Shown here: in pieces, positions 1 to 8,296 of the stretch
Layout of the letters: every line of letters begins with the position of its first letter
How positions within the stretch are numbered: the first letter of the stretch is position 1
Assembly: GCA_029779755.1 (NCBI GenBank)
Contig: JAKOZZ010000141.1
Coordinates: 1-55,109, forward strand
Length of the DNA stretch: 55,109 bases
Direction of reading: 5' to 3'
Source: Pseudomonadota bacterium
GTDB taxonomy: Bacteria > Pseudomonadota > Gammaproteobacteria > Burkholderiales > Burkholderiaceae_E
Translations under genes and position numbers: made by a program
The notes under the pieces: model-generated
The model's input: the letters and a program-made list of their open reading frames with translations, nothing else
Told to the model about the DNA's origin: nothing
The model's database searches: none

Positions 1-153
1 GGCAGCTTCGAGCGCACCTGGTTCTACAGCGATTCGGCCAACGACATCCCGCTGCTGTCGCGCGTCTCCGATCCGGTCGCCACCAACCCCGATGCCCGGC
101 TGTCGGCCCACGCCCAAGCGCACGGCTGGTCCGTGCTGCACCTGTTCACATGA
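1..153 (+). CDS. HAD-superfamily hydrolase, C-terminal fragment
   Basis: Only the last 50 codons are inside the window; the gene starts to the left of it. The visible part contains Y-S-D-S-x-N-D-I-P-L-L, the DxxND type of HAD motif IV that binds the magnesium ion, followed by the V-A-T-N-P-D segment typical of HAD-IB phosphatases of the phosphoserine phosphatase type. The substrate cannot be told from this piece. Its TGA overlaps the ATG of pcnB (ATGA at 150-153), so the two are probably co-transcribed and translationally coupled. A HAD-IB hydrolase before pcnB is, from memory, a common arrangement in Burkholderiales. Confidence 0.85.
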   Translation, partial: GSFERTWFYSDSANDIPLLSRVSDPVATNPDARLSAHAQAHGWSVLHLFT

Positions 154-1559
154 TCAAGAAGCTCATCGACCGGCTGTTCCGCCGGCGCGCACCGGGCGAA
201 GGCTCCGCCGCTGCGCCGCGCAGCGCTGCACCGCGCGGCGCCGCGCCCCCCCAGGCGGCGGACCGCCGCGAACCGACCCGCTACAAGGCCTCCGAGCAGG
301 GCATCCGCGTCGAGGACGTGCCGTCCTCGGCGATGCGGACCTGCGAAACCCTGCAGAAGAACGGCTTCAAGGCGTTCGTGGTGGGCGGCGGCGTACGCGA
401 CCTGCTGCTCGGTCTGCGCCCCAAGGACTTCGACGTCGCCACCAACGCCACGCCCGACCAGGTCACCAAGCTCTTCCGGCGGTCGCGCCTGATCGGCCGT
501 CGATTCCAGATCGTGCACGTGATGTTCGGCCGCGACATGATCGAGGTGTCGACGTTCCGCGCGCTGCAGACCGACGCCGAGACCGACGCGCACGGCCGCG
601 TGCTGCGCGACAACGTGTGGGGCGACCAGGCGGAGGATGCGGCGCGTCGCGACTTCACCATCAACGCGCTGTACTACGACCCGATCGCCGACCTGATCCT
701 CGACTACCACGACGGGGTCAAGGACCTGCACCGGCGGGTGCTGCGGATGATCGGCGACCCCGCATCCCGCTACCGCGAAGACCCGGTGCGCATGCTGCGC
801 ACCGCCCGCTTCGCCGCCAAGACCGGCTTCGCGATCGAAGAGTCCACGCGCGCCCCGATCCGCGAACTGGCACCGCTGATCCACAACGTGCCCGGTGCCC
901 GGCTGTTCGACGAGATGCTCAAGCTGCTGCAGTCCGGGCACTCGCTCGAGAGCCTGGAGCAGCTGCGCCGCGAGGGTCTGCACCACGGCCTGCTGCCGCT
1001 GCTCGACGTGATCCTCGAGCAGCCCGACGGCGAGCGCTTCGTGAAGGTCGCCCTCACCCGCACCGACGAGCGCGTGCTCGAAGGCAAGTCGATCTCGCCG
1101 GGCTTCCTGTTCGCCACGCTGCTGTGGCAGCAGGTGCGCGTGCGCTGGGAGCAGCGCTGCGCGGCCGGCGAGTCGCCGATCCCCGCGCTGCACGACGCCA
1201 TCGACTCCGTGCTCGACGAACAGGGCAGCAAGCTCGCGATCCAGAAGCGCATCATCGCCGACATGCGCGAGATCTGGGCGCTGCAGCCGCGTTTCGAGCG
1301 GCGCACGGGCGGCGCGCCGTTCCGTCTGATCGAGCACCTGCGCTTCCGCGCCGCCTACGACTTCATGATCCTGCGGGTCGACGCGGGCGAGGCTTCCGCC
1401 GAGCTCGGCGCATGGTGGACCAGCTTCATCGACGGCGACGCCGATGCGCGCAAGGCGCTGCTCGAACGCACGCCCGCGGGCAGCGCGGGCCCGCGCAAGC
1501 GCCGCCGGCGGCGCCCGTCGCGCGGGGCCGACACGCCCGCACCGGACGACGGCGGGTGA
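150..1559 (+). CDS. pcnB: poly(A) polymerase I
   Basis: Adds 3' poly(A) tails to RNA and so marks it for exonuclease decay. The 469-residue protein has the class II nucleotidyltransferase signature: [10 protein letters not shown] at residues 79-88 and the metal-binding DFD at 93-95. It continues with [11 protein letters not shown] at 166-176 and the conserved [13 protein letters not shown]...[11 protein letters not shown] region at 192-217. The tail is very basic ([10 protein letters not shown]), as in E. coli PcnB, where it helps bind RNA. A CCA-adding enzyme is the main alternative, but the long basic ends and the folK neighbour favour PcnB. The 3' end overlaps folK by GTGA. The Ala/Pro-rich segment at about 20-40 is probably disordered. 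Confidence 0.95.
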   Translation: MIKKLIDRLFRRRAPGEGSAAAPRSAAPRGAAPPQAADRREPTRYKASEQGIRVEDVPSSAMRTCETLQKNGFKAFVVGGGVRDLLLGLRPKDFDVATNATPDQVTKLFRRSRLIGRRFQIVHVMFGRDMIEVSTFRALQTDAETDAHGRVLRDNVWGDQAEDAARRDFTINALYYDPIADLILDYHDGVKDLHRRVLRMIGDPASRYREDPVRMLRTARFAAKTGFAIEESTRAPIRELAPLIHNVPGARLFDEMLKLLQSGHSLESLEQLRREGLHHGLLPLLDVILEQPDGERFVKVALTRTDERVLEGKSISPGFLFATLLWQQVRVRWEQRCAAGESPIPALHDAIDSVLDEQGSKLAIQKRIIADMREIWALQPRFERRTGGAPFRLIEHLRFRAAYDFMILRVDAGEASAELGAWWTSFIDGDADARKALLERTPAGSAGPRKRRRRRPSRGADTPAPDDGG

Positions 1560-2095
1560 GCGACCGCGTGTTCATCGGCCTGGGCGCCAATCTCGGCGAC
1601 CCGCGCCAGGCGATCGACGACGCGCTCGACGCGCTCGCGGCGCGCCCGGACGTGCGCCTGACCGACGTGTCGTCGCTGTACCACTCGGCGCCCGTCGACG
1701 CCGACGGGCCGGACTTCATCAATGCAGTGGCACGGGTCGACACCACGCTGACCCCCGACGCACTGCTGCGGGTCCTGCACGAGATCGAGCACGCGTTCGG
1801 GCGGCAGCGCTCGTACCGCAATGCGCCGCGCCTCCTGGATCTCGACCTGCTGCTGTACGACGACCGCGTCATCGACGCGCCCGGCCTGTGTCTGCCGCAT
1901 CCGCGCATGCATGCGCGCGCGTTCGTCCTCGCGCCGCTGAGCGAGATCGCGCCGGATTGCCACGTGCCGGGACACGGCACGGTCGACGTGCTGCTCGCGG
2001 CCTGCGCGGACCAGCCGGTCACCCGTCTCGACGGCACGCGCGTCGCGGGCGCGCGGCGCATCGGTGCCTCGACACGGCATGGGCGCACGTCATGA
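1556..2095 (+). CDS. folK: 2-amino-4-hydroxy-6-hydroxymethyldihydropteridine pyrophosphokinase
   Basis: Transfers pyrophosphate from ATP to 6-hydroxymethyl-dihydropterin in folate synthesis. The 179-residue product opens with FIGLGANLGDP (residues 6-16). It also has the HPPK signature R88-x3-R92-x2-D95-x-D97, where the arginines contact ATP and the aspartates hold magnesium, and the HPRMHARAFVL segment from 115. The start is GTG at 1556, overlapping the pcnB stop as GTGA; no better upstream start is needed because the family motif begins at residue 6. The stop overlaps the next gene as ATGA. pcnB-folK is a widespread proteobacterial pair, so the assignment is firm. Confidence 0.95.
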   Translation: MSDRVFIGLGANLGDPRQAIDDALDALAARPDVRLTDVSSLYHSAPVDADGPDFINAVARVDTTLTPDALLRVLHEIEHAFGRQRSYRNAPRLLDLDLLLYDDRVIDAPGLCLPHPRMHARAFVLAPLSEIAPDCHVPGHGTVDVLLAACADQPVTRLDGTRVAGARRIGASTRHGRTS

Positions 2096-2445
2096 CGTGG
2101 ACGCTGCCGATTCCGCTGCAGACCGTCGGCCTGCTGATCGCCTCGAACGTCTTCATGACCTTCGCCTGGTACGGCCACCTGAAGGACATGGCCAGCCGGC
2201 CGTGGTACGTGGCCGCGCTGGTGAGCTGGGCGATCGCGCTGTTCGAGTACCTGCTGCAGGTGCCGGCCAACCGCATCGGCTACGGGCACTTCACGCTGGC
2301 ACAGCTCAAGATCGTGCAGGAGGTCGTGACGCTCACCGTGTTCGTACCCTTCGCCGTCCTCTACATGCAGCAGCCGCTCAAGCTCGACTACCTCTGGGCG
2401 GCGCTCTGCCTGCTGGGCGCGGTCTACTTCATCTTCCGCTCATGA
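2092..2445 (+). CDS. DUF486 family small membrane protein
   Basis: A 117-residue protein with four hydrophobic segments at about 6-24, 37-54, 74-94 and 99-115. The sequence features FAWYGHLK, F-E-Y-L-x-Q-V-P-A-N-R-I-G and F-T-x-A-Q-L-K-I-x-Q-E are hallmarks of PF04342 (DUF486), distantly related to small multidrug-resistance/DMT transporters. No substrate is known for the family. The ATG overlaps the folK stop and the TGA overlaps the kinase ATG, both as ATGA, so expression is likely tied to folate and nucleotide genes. That linkage does not prove a shared pathway. Confidence 0.85.
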   Translation: MTWTLPIPLQTVGLLIASNVFMTFAWYGHLKDMASRPWYVAALVSWAIALFEYLLQVPANRIGYGHFTLAQLKIVQEVVTLTVFVPFAVLYMQQPLKLDYLWAALCLLGAVYFIFRS

Positions 2446-3098
2446 ACCCGATCCCCTCGCCGTTCGAACGCTATCGCCACATCGTCGTCGAGGGGCCGAT
2501 CGGTGTCGGCAAGACCTCGCTGGCGCGCAAGCTCGCCGAGCGCTTCGGCACGCAGCTGGTGCTCGAGGAGGCCGGCAGCAACCCCTTCCTCGAGCGCTTC
2601 TACCGGGATGGCCGGCGCTATGCGCTGCCCACGCAGCTCTTTTTCCTGTTCCAGCGCGTCAACCAGCTGCGCGATCTCGGGCAGCGCGACCTGTTCACCC
2701 AGACCGTCACCGGCGATTTCCTGCTCGACAAGGATCCGCTGTTCGCGCGGCTCACGCTCGACGACGACGAGCTCGGGCTGTACCAGCAGATCTTCGACAG
2801 CATGCGGCCGCAGGCGCCCGTGCCAGACCTGGTGATCTACCTGCAGGCACAGCCCGACACGCTGGTCGAGCGGGTGCGCAAGCGCGGCGTGGCGATGGAG
2901 GCCGACATCTCGGAGAGCTATCTGCGCGCGCTGGCCGATGCGTACAGCCGCTACTTCTACAACTACGAAGCGTCGCCGCTGATGATCGTCAACACCGAGC
3001 ATCTCAACCCGATCGACCGCGACGAGGATTTCCTGCTGCTGATGCGGCAGCTCGGCGAGATGCGCGGTCGCCGGGTGTTCTTCAATCGGGCGGATTGA
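2442..3098 (+). CDS. deoxynucleoside kinase (dGK/dCK family)
   Basis: Phosphorylates deoxynucleosides for salvage, with ATP as likely donor. The 218-residue protein has the Walker A loop GPIGVGKTS at 18-26, the LEE motif after strand 2 (41-43), and FFLFQRVNQL and FLLDKDPLFA, which line the nucleoside pocket in the family. The lid-like VRKRG and the late R-Y-F-Y-N-Y-E segment are also present. Bacterial homologues next to pcnB-folK (often followed by panB) are annotated deoxyadenosine/deoxyguanosine kinase; base preference cannot be read from sequence. It is the last gene of the five-gene run. Its final 17 bases overlap the convergent beta-propeller gene on the other strand. Confidence 0.88.
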   Translation: MNPIPSPFERYRHIVVEGPIGVGKTSLARKLAERFGTQLVLEEAGSNPFLERFYRDGRRYALPTQLFFLFQRVNQLRDLGQRDLFTQTVTGDFLLDKDPLFARLTLDDDELGLYQQIFDSMRPQAPVPDLVIYLQAQPDTLVERVRKRGVAMEADISESYLRALADAYSRYFYNYEASPLMIVNTEHLNPIDRDEDFLLLMRQLGEMRGRRVFFNRAD

Positions 3099-4299
3099 AG
3101 CGCGCGCCACCGCCGCGTGCCGCGCACAAAGCCAGCGGCGCACCCCCGAGCGCCACCGGCGCTGCGATCGGATGCAGCCCCTCGGGGCTTGCCGAGAACA
3201 CGCACAGTGCCGCGGCCAGGGGGACGGCGACCAGCAGCAGTCCCCGCTCGTCGGCCCCAAAGGCGAGCGACGACACCGGCGTGTCCAGCAGCGCTTCGCC
3301 GACGGGAACGGCGCGCCCCGGCAGGATCGAGTAGAGACGGACACCGCCGGCCGGCGCGGGTGCGGCACCCGGCGCGCGCGCCGGCGCATCGACGCTGATG
3401 CCGACGGCCAGCCAGCGACCGTCGGGCGACAGCGCAACCGCGGTCGGCGCGGCGGGCAACCCGAGGTGCTGCACGGCGCGGAACGGCGGAATCGACAGGT
3501 CCAGCAGGGACACGGCGTGCCGGTCGTCGGCGTCGGAGGTGTTGGCCGCACAGGCCACGGCCGCCCACGCGCCAGGCTCACACAGGTCGATCGCGGTCGG
3601 CGCGCTGCCGGTCACGATCCGCTCGCCGGTGTCGCTCAGGCCCGCCGCGCCGAGCGCCAGCACCGCGATGCACCCCATGTCGGACAGCGCCAGCAGCACG
3701 TGCCCGCCGGGAAGGATCGCCAGCGCCGCCCCCCCGGACGATCCGATCGAGAGGGTCTGCTCGGTGCGCAGCCGGTCGGCACCGACCCGCAGCAGCACGA
3801 CCGCACGTTCGGTGGCGCAGACCACCTGCTGCCCGTCGGCCGTGACGGCGACGTCGTTGGGCGCATAGGGCAGTTCAGCCGAGGCACGCAAGCGCCCGCT
3901 GCGGGTATCGAACATCGACAGGCAGGGATCGGGCCGGGCGCGCGCATCGCTGACGGACGACCGCGTCGCCGCGACGAATGCGGTGCGCCCGTCGCGGGTC
4001 AGTGCCAGCGCCCGGACGGCATCCGCCGGGATCGGCTGCAGGGGATGGGAGACGACGCAGCCGGCGATCGGCCGGGCGGCGTCGATCAGTCCGAGGCGAA
4101 GCCTCGACCCGGGCGCCGGCCCGGCGGGCAGGACGGAACCGGCATCGGGCAGATCGACGATCAGCACGCCGATCGGATCGACGGGATGCGGTGCCGACGT
4201 TCGATCGTCGGCGTCGCCGACCGCCGACGCCGTCGTGCCTGGACTGCCCTCCTCGCCGCCGTCGACGCCGGAGGCTCCTTCATTGCGTGCTGTCGTCAT
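3082..4299 (-). CDS. beta-propeller-like repeat protein of unknown function
   Basis: A 405-residue protein made of loosely repeated units such as A-L-A-L-T-R-D-G-R-T-A-F-V-A, D-V-A-V-T-A-D-G-Q-Q-V-V-C-A and A-V-A-L-S-P-D-G-R-W-L-A-V. This 'xSPDGrxLAV' pattern is the blade signature of WD40/YVTN-type propellers. No signal peptide or transmembrane segment is evident, so a cytoplasmic location is likely if the start is right. The first 40 residues are Gly/Ser/Asp-rich and the true start may lie further in. It is divergent from the LacI-type gene. The 3' end overlaps the kinase gene by 17 bases on the opposite strand. No partner or function is suggested. Confidence 0.6.
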   Translation of the reverse strand: MTTARNEGASGVDGGEEGSPGTTASAVGDADDRTSAPHPVDPIGVLIVDLPDAGSVLPAGPAPGSRLRLGLIDAARPIAGCVVSHPLQPIPADAVRALALTRDGRTAFVAATRSSVSDARARPDPCLSMFDTRSGRLRASAELPYAPNDVAVTADGQQVVCATERAVVLLRVGADRLRTEQTLSIGSSGGAALAILPGGHVLLALSDMGCIAVLALGAAGLSDTGERIVTGSAPTAIDLCEPGAWAAVACAANTSDADDRHAVSLLDLSIPPFRAVQHLGLPAAPTAVALSPDGRWLAVGISVDAPARAPGAAPAPAGGVRLYSILPGRAVPVGEALLDTPVSSLAFGADERGLLLVAVPLAAALCVFSASPEGLHPIAAPVALGGAPLALCAARGGGARFNPPD

Positions 4300-4415
4300 G
4301 CGGATCCAGCGCTCGTGTGCCCGGGCGGGCCCGGGATCGGCGGCTCCACGTCCGTACGAACCGGCACAACGTCACGCCAACGTGACGACAGCCTTTGCTT
4401 TCCGTGGATTCCACC

Positions 4416-4439
4416 GCTTAAGATAGCGCTATCTTAAGC
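4416..4439. promoter_or_regulatory. perfect 24-bp palindromic operator, probably for the LacI-type regulator
   Basis: The half-site GCTTAAGATAGC is followed directly by its exact reverse complement, centred between 4427 and 4428. LacI-family proteins bind even palindromes with a central CG, as here. It lies 14 bases before the regulator's ATG and covers a plausible -10 (TAAGAT, 4419-4424; weak -35 TTGCTT, 4395-4400), so autorepression is the simplest reading. The divergent gene at 4299 could share it. The core GATAGCGCTATC resembles sites I associate with gluconate-type repressors, but that is from memory. Confidence 0.8.
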
Positions 4440-4453
4440 CCGAATCAACCAAA

Positions 4454-5488
4454 ATGCCAGAAACATCCGGCGCCCGTCGCCGCGCGAGCCGCTCCACGGG
4501 GCGGCTCACGCTGCGCGACGTCGCCGAGCGCGCGGGCGTCAGCCCGATCACCGCGTCGCGGGCACTGCGGGGCGTCGGTCGGGTCGATCCGCAACTGGCG
4601 CAGCGCGTGCGCGAGGCGGCCCGCGCGCTGAACTACGTGCCCGATCCCGCGGCGCGGGCGCTCGCTTCGGCCCGCAGCCGAGTGGTCGTCCTGCTGGTGC
4701 CCTCGCTGTCGAACCAGGTCTTCATGGAACTGATCGAGGCGGTGCACGAAGTGCTCGAGCCCGCAGGGTATCAGGTGCTGATCGGCAACACCCGGTACGA
4801 TCCCGGCGTGCAGGAACGCCTGCTGCACCAGTATCTGTCGCACCGCCCGAGCGGACTGCTGCTGACGCGCAGCGATCAGACCGACGGCGCCCGTGCGCTC
4901 ACCAACCTCAGCGGTGTGCCGTACGTGTACCTGATGGACCTCGGCCACGACGGCGCCCACTACGTCGGCCTGTCGCAACAGGCGGCCGGGCGCTGCGTGG
5001 CCGAACACCTGATGGCCGGCGGCCGGCGACGGATCGCGTTCGTCGCGGCCCAGCTCGACACGCGCACCCGGCAGCGCGAGGCCGGCTACCGGGAGGCGCT
5101 GACCGCCGCCGGACTGTACGACCCCGACCTCTCGGTGCTGACGCCCGAGCGTTCGTCGATCGGGCTGGGGGCGCAGCTGATGCGCCGTCTGGTCAGCCGC
5201 CGGCCGGACGTCGACGCCATCTTCTTCAACAACGACGATCTGGCGCAGGGCGCGCTCCTGGAGGCGCTGCGTCTGCGCATCCGGGTGCCCGACCAGGTGG
5301 CGATCGTCGGATTCAACGATCTCGAGGGCTCGGAGCACGTGGTCCCGCGCCTGACCACGGTACGCACCCCGCGCGCGGAGATCGGGCGGCAGTCGGCGAC
5401 CATGCTGCTGGCGCTGATGCAGGGCGACCGGATCGCGCGGCCCGCACTCGACGTCGGCTTCGAGCTGGTGATCCGGGAAAGCGCCTGA
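4454..5488 (+). CDS. LacI-family transcriptional regulator
   Basis: A 344-residue sugar-responsive regulator type. The N-terminal helix-turn-helix L-T-L-R-D-V-A-E-R-A-G-V-S-P-I-T-A-S-R-A lies at 18-37, and the hinge helix Y-V-P-D-P-A-A-R-A-L-A at 61-71 inserts into the minor groove of the operator. The rest is a periplasmic-binding-protein fold (VVVLLVPSLSNQVF..., D-A-I-F-F-N-N-D-D-L-A, V-A-I-V-G-F-N-D-L-E) closest in style to GntR/gluconate repressors. No sugar catabolic gene lies nearby, so the inducer is unknown. The ATG at 4454 has no clear Shine-Dalgarno sequence and lies close behind the palindrome, implying a very short leader. Confidence 0.9.
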   Translation: MPETSGARRRASRSTGRLTLRDVAERAGVSPITASRALRGVGRVDPQLAQRVREAARALNYVPDPAARALASARSRVVVLLVPSLSNQVFMELIEAVHEVLEPAGYQVLIGNTRYDPGVQERLLHQYLSHRPSGLLLTRSDQTDGARALTNLSGVPYVYLMDLGHDGAHYVGLSQQAAGRCVAEHLMAGGRRRIAFVAAQLDTRTRQREAGYREALTAAGLYDPDLSVLTPERSSIGLGAQLMRRLVSRRPDVDAIFFNNDDLAQGALLEALRLRIRVPDQVAIVGFNDLEGSEHVVPRLTTVRTPRAEIGRQSATMLLALMQGDRIARPALDVGFELVIRESA

Positions 5489-5509
5489 GCCGCGCCCCGC
5501 ACCGGCCGG

Positions 5510-6562
5510 TCAGACCGACCCGGCCTCCTCGGCGCCGCGGTACCCGTCCGGGTTGCGGCAGTTCCAGCGCCAGGCGTCCGCGCACATCGCATCGACCCCG
5601 AGCTGCGCACGCCAGCCGAGCAGCTGCTCGGCGTGCGACGGATCGGCGTAGCACCGGGCGATGTCGCCGGCGCGGCGCGGCGCGAACACGTGCGGCACGG
5701 CCCGCCCGCTGGCGCGCTCGAACGCGCGCACCATGTCCAGCACGGAGTAGCCGGTGCCGGTGCCCAGGTTGACGGTGAACATCCCCGGCGTCGACTCGAC
5801 GCGCCGCAGCGCAGCGAGATGTCCGCGCGCCAGGTCGACGACGTGGATGTAGTCGCGCACGCCCGTGCCATCGGGCGTCGGCCAGTCGGAACCGAACACG
5901 CTGAGCTGCGCGCGCCGCCCCACCGCCACCTGGGCGACGAACGGCATCAGGTTGTTGGGCACGTCGCTGGGGTCCTCGCCGATCAGCCCGCTGGGATGCG
6001 CCCCCACCGGATTGAAGTAGCGCAGGTTGCCGATCGCCCAGCGTCCGTCGGCCTCAGCGAGGTCGGCCAGCATCATCTCGACGAACCACTTGCTGCGGCC
6101 GTACGGATTCGTCGGCCCCGTGCGCGCGCCCTCCCGGATGGGCACCGACTCCGGATCGCCGTAGACCGTGGCCGACGAGCTGAACACGAAGCGGCGCACG
6201 TCGGCCCGCGCCAGCGCCTGCAGCAGCACCTGCGAGCCGGTGACGTTGTTGTCGTAGTACTCGAGCGGCCGGGCAACCGACTCCCCCACGGCCTTCAGCC
6301 CGGCGAAGTGCAGCACGGCTCCGATGTCATGACGCGCCAGGAGATCGTCGAGCAGCGCGGCATCGCGCACGTCGCCCTGCACGAACGGCACCGGCAGGCC
6401 GGTGATCCGCTCCACCCGGCGCAGCGACTCGGCGCTGGCATTGCAGAGGTTGTCGAGCACCACGACCGGACGTCCGTCCTGGAGCAGCTCGACCACGGTG
6501 TGCGAACCGATGTATCCCGCTCCGCCGGTGACCAGCACCGGCCGTCGTGTCGCTCCTGCCAC
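5510..6562 (-). CDS. galE: UDP-glucose 4-epimerase
   Basis: Interconverts UDP-glucose and UDP-galactose using bound NAD. The 350-residue protein begins with the Rossmann motif VTGGAGYIGS (11-20), followed by V-L-D-N-L-C-N-A-S. The catalytic triad is visible: the Ser cluster SSSATVYG (128-135) and Tyr154-x3-Lys158 in NPYGRSK. N-L-R-Y-F-N-P-V-G-A-H-P-S-G is the usual GalE substrate loop, and R-D-Y-I-H-V-V-D-L-A-x-G-H follows. Length and motifs are standard. It is divergent from the manC-type gene, which suggests a role in precursors of exopolysaccharide or LPS rather than galactose catabolism. It converges with the LacI-type gene with only a 21-base gap. Confidence 0.95.
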   Translation of the reverse strand: MAGATRRPVLVTGGAGYIGSHTVVELLQDGRPVVVLDNLCNASAESLRRVERITGLPVPFVQGDVRDAALLDDLLARHDIGAVLHFAGLKAVGESVARPLEYYDNNVTGSQVLLQALARADVRRFVFSSSATVYGDPESVPIREGARTGPTNPYGRSKWFVEMMLADLAEADGRWAIGNLRYFNPVGAHPSGLIGEDPSDVPNNLMPFVAQVAVGRRAQLSVFGSDWPTPDGTGVRDYIHVVDLARGHLAALRRVESTPGMFTVNLGTGTGYSVLDMVRAFERASGRAVPHVFAPRRAGDIARCYADPSHAEQLLGWRAQLGVDAMCADAWRWNCRNPDGYRGAEEAGSV

Positions 6563-6618
6563 AGGGCCTCCGTTTGACGATTCTGTGCAAAGTGTCGCAT
6601 GCGCGTGGCGCGTGCTCC

Positions 6619-6647
6619 TTAGAATCCGTCACATCGTTCCGTATCAT
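6619..6647 (+). promoter_or_regulatory. candidate sigma-70 promoter of the mannose-1-phosphate guanylyltransferase gene
   Basis: TTAGAA (6619-6624) and TATCAT (6642-6647) are separated by 17 bases in the galE/manC intergenic region. They point toward the gene starting at 6687 and would give a leader of about 33 bases. The ATG is preceded by AAAGGTAGGCC, an acceptable ribosome binding site. The call is by eye only. Confidence 0.5.
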
Positions 6648-6686
6648 GGCCGCGCAGGCGGGCGGCCCGTCGACGAAAGGTAGGCC

Positions 6687-8129
6687 ATGCTGATTCCGGT
6701 GATTCTCTCCGGCGGTTCCGGCACCCGGCTGTGGCCGGTGTCCCGCGAAGCGCTGCCCAAGCCCTTCATGAAGCTGGGCGGCAGCCTGAGCCTGCTGCAG
6801 CGCACGCTCGCACGGGCGCTGCCCCTGGCCGATGGCGCGCGGGCAGCCATCGTCACCAACCACGAGTACTTCTTCAAGACCCGCGACGAGATCGCGGAGC
6901 TCCCTTCGGCGCGCGGCGCGCGCATCACGCAGCTGCTCGAACCGATGGCGCGCAACACCGCCCCCGCGATCGCGATCGCCGCCCTGTGGGCGGAATCGAT
7001 CGCCCCGGATGCGACCCTGCTGGTGCTGCCCGCCGACCACCTGATCCCGGACGAAGCCGCCTTCCAGGCGGCGGCGCGCACCGCCAGCGCGATCGCGGCC
7101 GACGGGTCGATCGTGCTCTTCGGCATCCAGCCCACCCTGCCCGAGACCGGCTTCGGCTACATCGAGACCGGCGCGCCGATCGCCGACGGCGCCGCGCTGC
7201 GCGTGCTGCGCTTCGTCGAGAAGCCCGATGCGGCCCGCGCCGTGCAGTTCCTGCAGGCGGGCAACTTCGTCTGGAACAGCGGCATGTTCTGCTTCCGGGC
7301 CGACGCCATCCTCGCGGCACTGGCCGAGCACGCGCCCGACGTGCTCGAGGCCGCGCGGCACGCCTGGGCGGCCAGCCGCGACGGCGCCACCGACGAGAAG
7401 GTCGTCATCGATGCGGAGACCTTCGCGCGCTGCCGCGACATCTCGATCGACTACGCGGTGATGGAGCGCGCCGGCAACGTCGTCGCGCTGCCGTCGCGCT
7501 TCGGCTGGAGCGACATCGGCTCGTGGACCGCCGTCGCCGAGCAGCTCCCGGCGGATGCCGACGGCAACACGACCGTCGGCGAGACCATGCTCGTGTCGTC
7601 GCGCAACACGCACGTGCAGAGCGACGGCCGGCTGGTCGCCGCGGTCGGCGTCGAGAACCTGCTCGTCGTCGACACGCCGGATGCGCTGCTGGTCGCCAGC
7701 AAGGGCGCCAGCCAGCAGGTCAAGGAGATCGTCGCGCGGCTGAAGGCCAGCGGCCACGAGGCCGCGAAGCTGCACCGGACGGTGACCCGCCCCTGGGGCA
7801 CCTATACGGTGCTGCTCGAAGGACCGCGCTTCAAGATCAAGCGCATCGAGGTCAAGCCCCGCCAGGCGCTGTCGCTGCAGATGCACCACCACCGCAGCGA
7901 GCACTGGATCGTCGTCTCCGGCACCGCGCGCGTCACCTGCGACGACCGCACCTTCCTCGTGTCCGCGAACGAATCGACCTACATCCCGATCGGCGGCACG
8001 CACCGCCTGGAGAACCCGGGCGTCGTCGACCTGGTGATGATCGAGGTGCAGTGCGGCGACTACCTGGGCGAGGACGACATCGTCCGCTTCTCGGACGCCT
8101 ACGGGCGCTCGCCGACGAACGCGACCTGA
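6687..8129 (+). CDS. manC: mannose-1-phosphate guanylyltransferase / mannose-6-phosphate isomerase
   Basis: A bifunctional 480-residue enzyme making GDP-mannose. The N-terminal nucleotidyltransferase domain carries LSGGSGTRLWPVSR (7-20) and PKPF (25-28), the GTP-binding signature, and later RFVEKPD and NFVWNSGMF. The C-terminal cupin domain carries RPWGTYTVL, K-P-R-Q-A-L-S-L-Q-M-H-H-H-R-S-E-H-W and V-S-G-T-A-R-V, the metal-dependent isomerase half. Length matches the ManC/AlgA/XanB/CpsB type II enzymes (about 470-485). With the divergent galE it likely supplies sugar nucleotides for exopolysaccharide or O-antigen. No glycosyltransferases or polymerization genes are in the window. Confidence 0.93.
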   Translation: MLIPVILSGGSGTRLWPVSREALPKPFMKLGGSLSLLQRTLARALPLADGARAAIVTNHEYFFKTRDEIAELPSARGARITQLLEPMARNTAPAIAIAALWAESIAPDATLLVLPADHLIPDEAAFQAAARTASAIAADGSIVLFGIQPTLPETGFGYIETGAPIADGAALRVLRFVEKPDAARAVQFLQAGNFVWNSGMFCFRADAILAALAEHAPDVLEAARHAWAASRDGATDEKVVIDAETFARCRDISIDYAVMERAGNVVALPSRFGWSDIGSWTAVAEQLPADADGNTTVGETMLVSSRNTHVQSDGRLVAAVGVENLLVVDTPDALLVASKGASQQVKEIVARLKASGHEAAKLHRTVTRPWGTYTVLLEGPRFKIKRIEVKPRQALSLQMHHHRSEHWIVVSGTARVTCDDRTFLVSANESTYIPIGGTHRLENPGVVDLVMIEVQCGDYLGEDDIVRFSDAYGRSPTNAT

Positions 8130-8254
8130 GCGACGCGCGCGTCGTCATCCCCGCGACGCACGCGCGGTCGCGCCCGAAACGCACACGTCTTCCCCGGGAC
8201 GCGCGCCTCGTCGCGGACGCCGCAGTGGCGGGATTGCATCGGCCGACGCCGATG

Positions 8255-8286
8255 CCGTCATCAAACCGTCAAACTGCGGTCATAAT
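8255..8286 (+). promoter_or_regulatory. Pho box and -10 element of phoBR
   Basis: Two seven-base direct repeats CCGTCAT (8255-8261) and CCGTCAA (8266-8272), separated by four bases, match the PhoB-binding consensus (CTGTCAT, 4 bp, CTGTCAy). CATAAT at 8281-8286 is a good -10, and the box takes the place of the -35, as in PhoB-activated promoters. This implies autoactivation of phoBR in phosphate limitation. Transcription would start only a few bases before the GTG at 8297. Confidence 0.8.
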
Positions 8287-8296
8287 CTCCCCGTCC

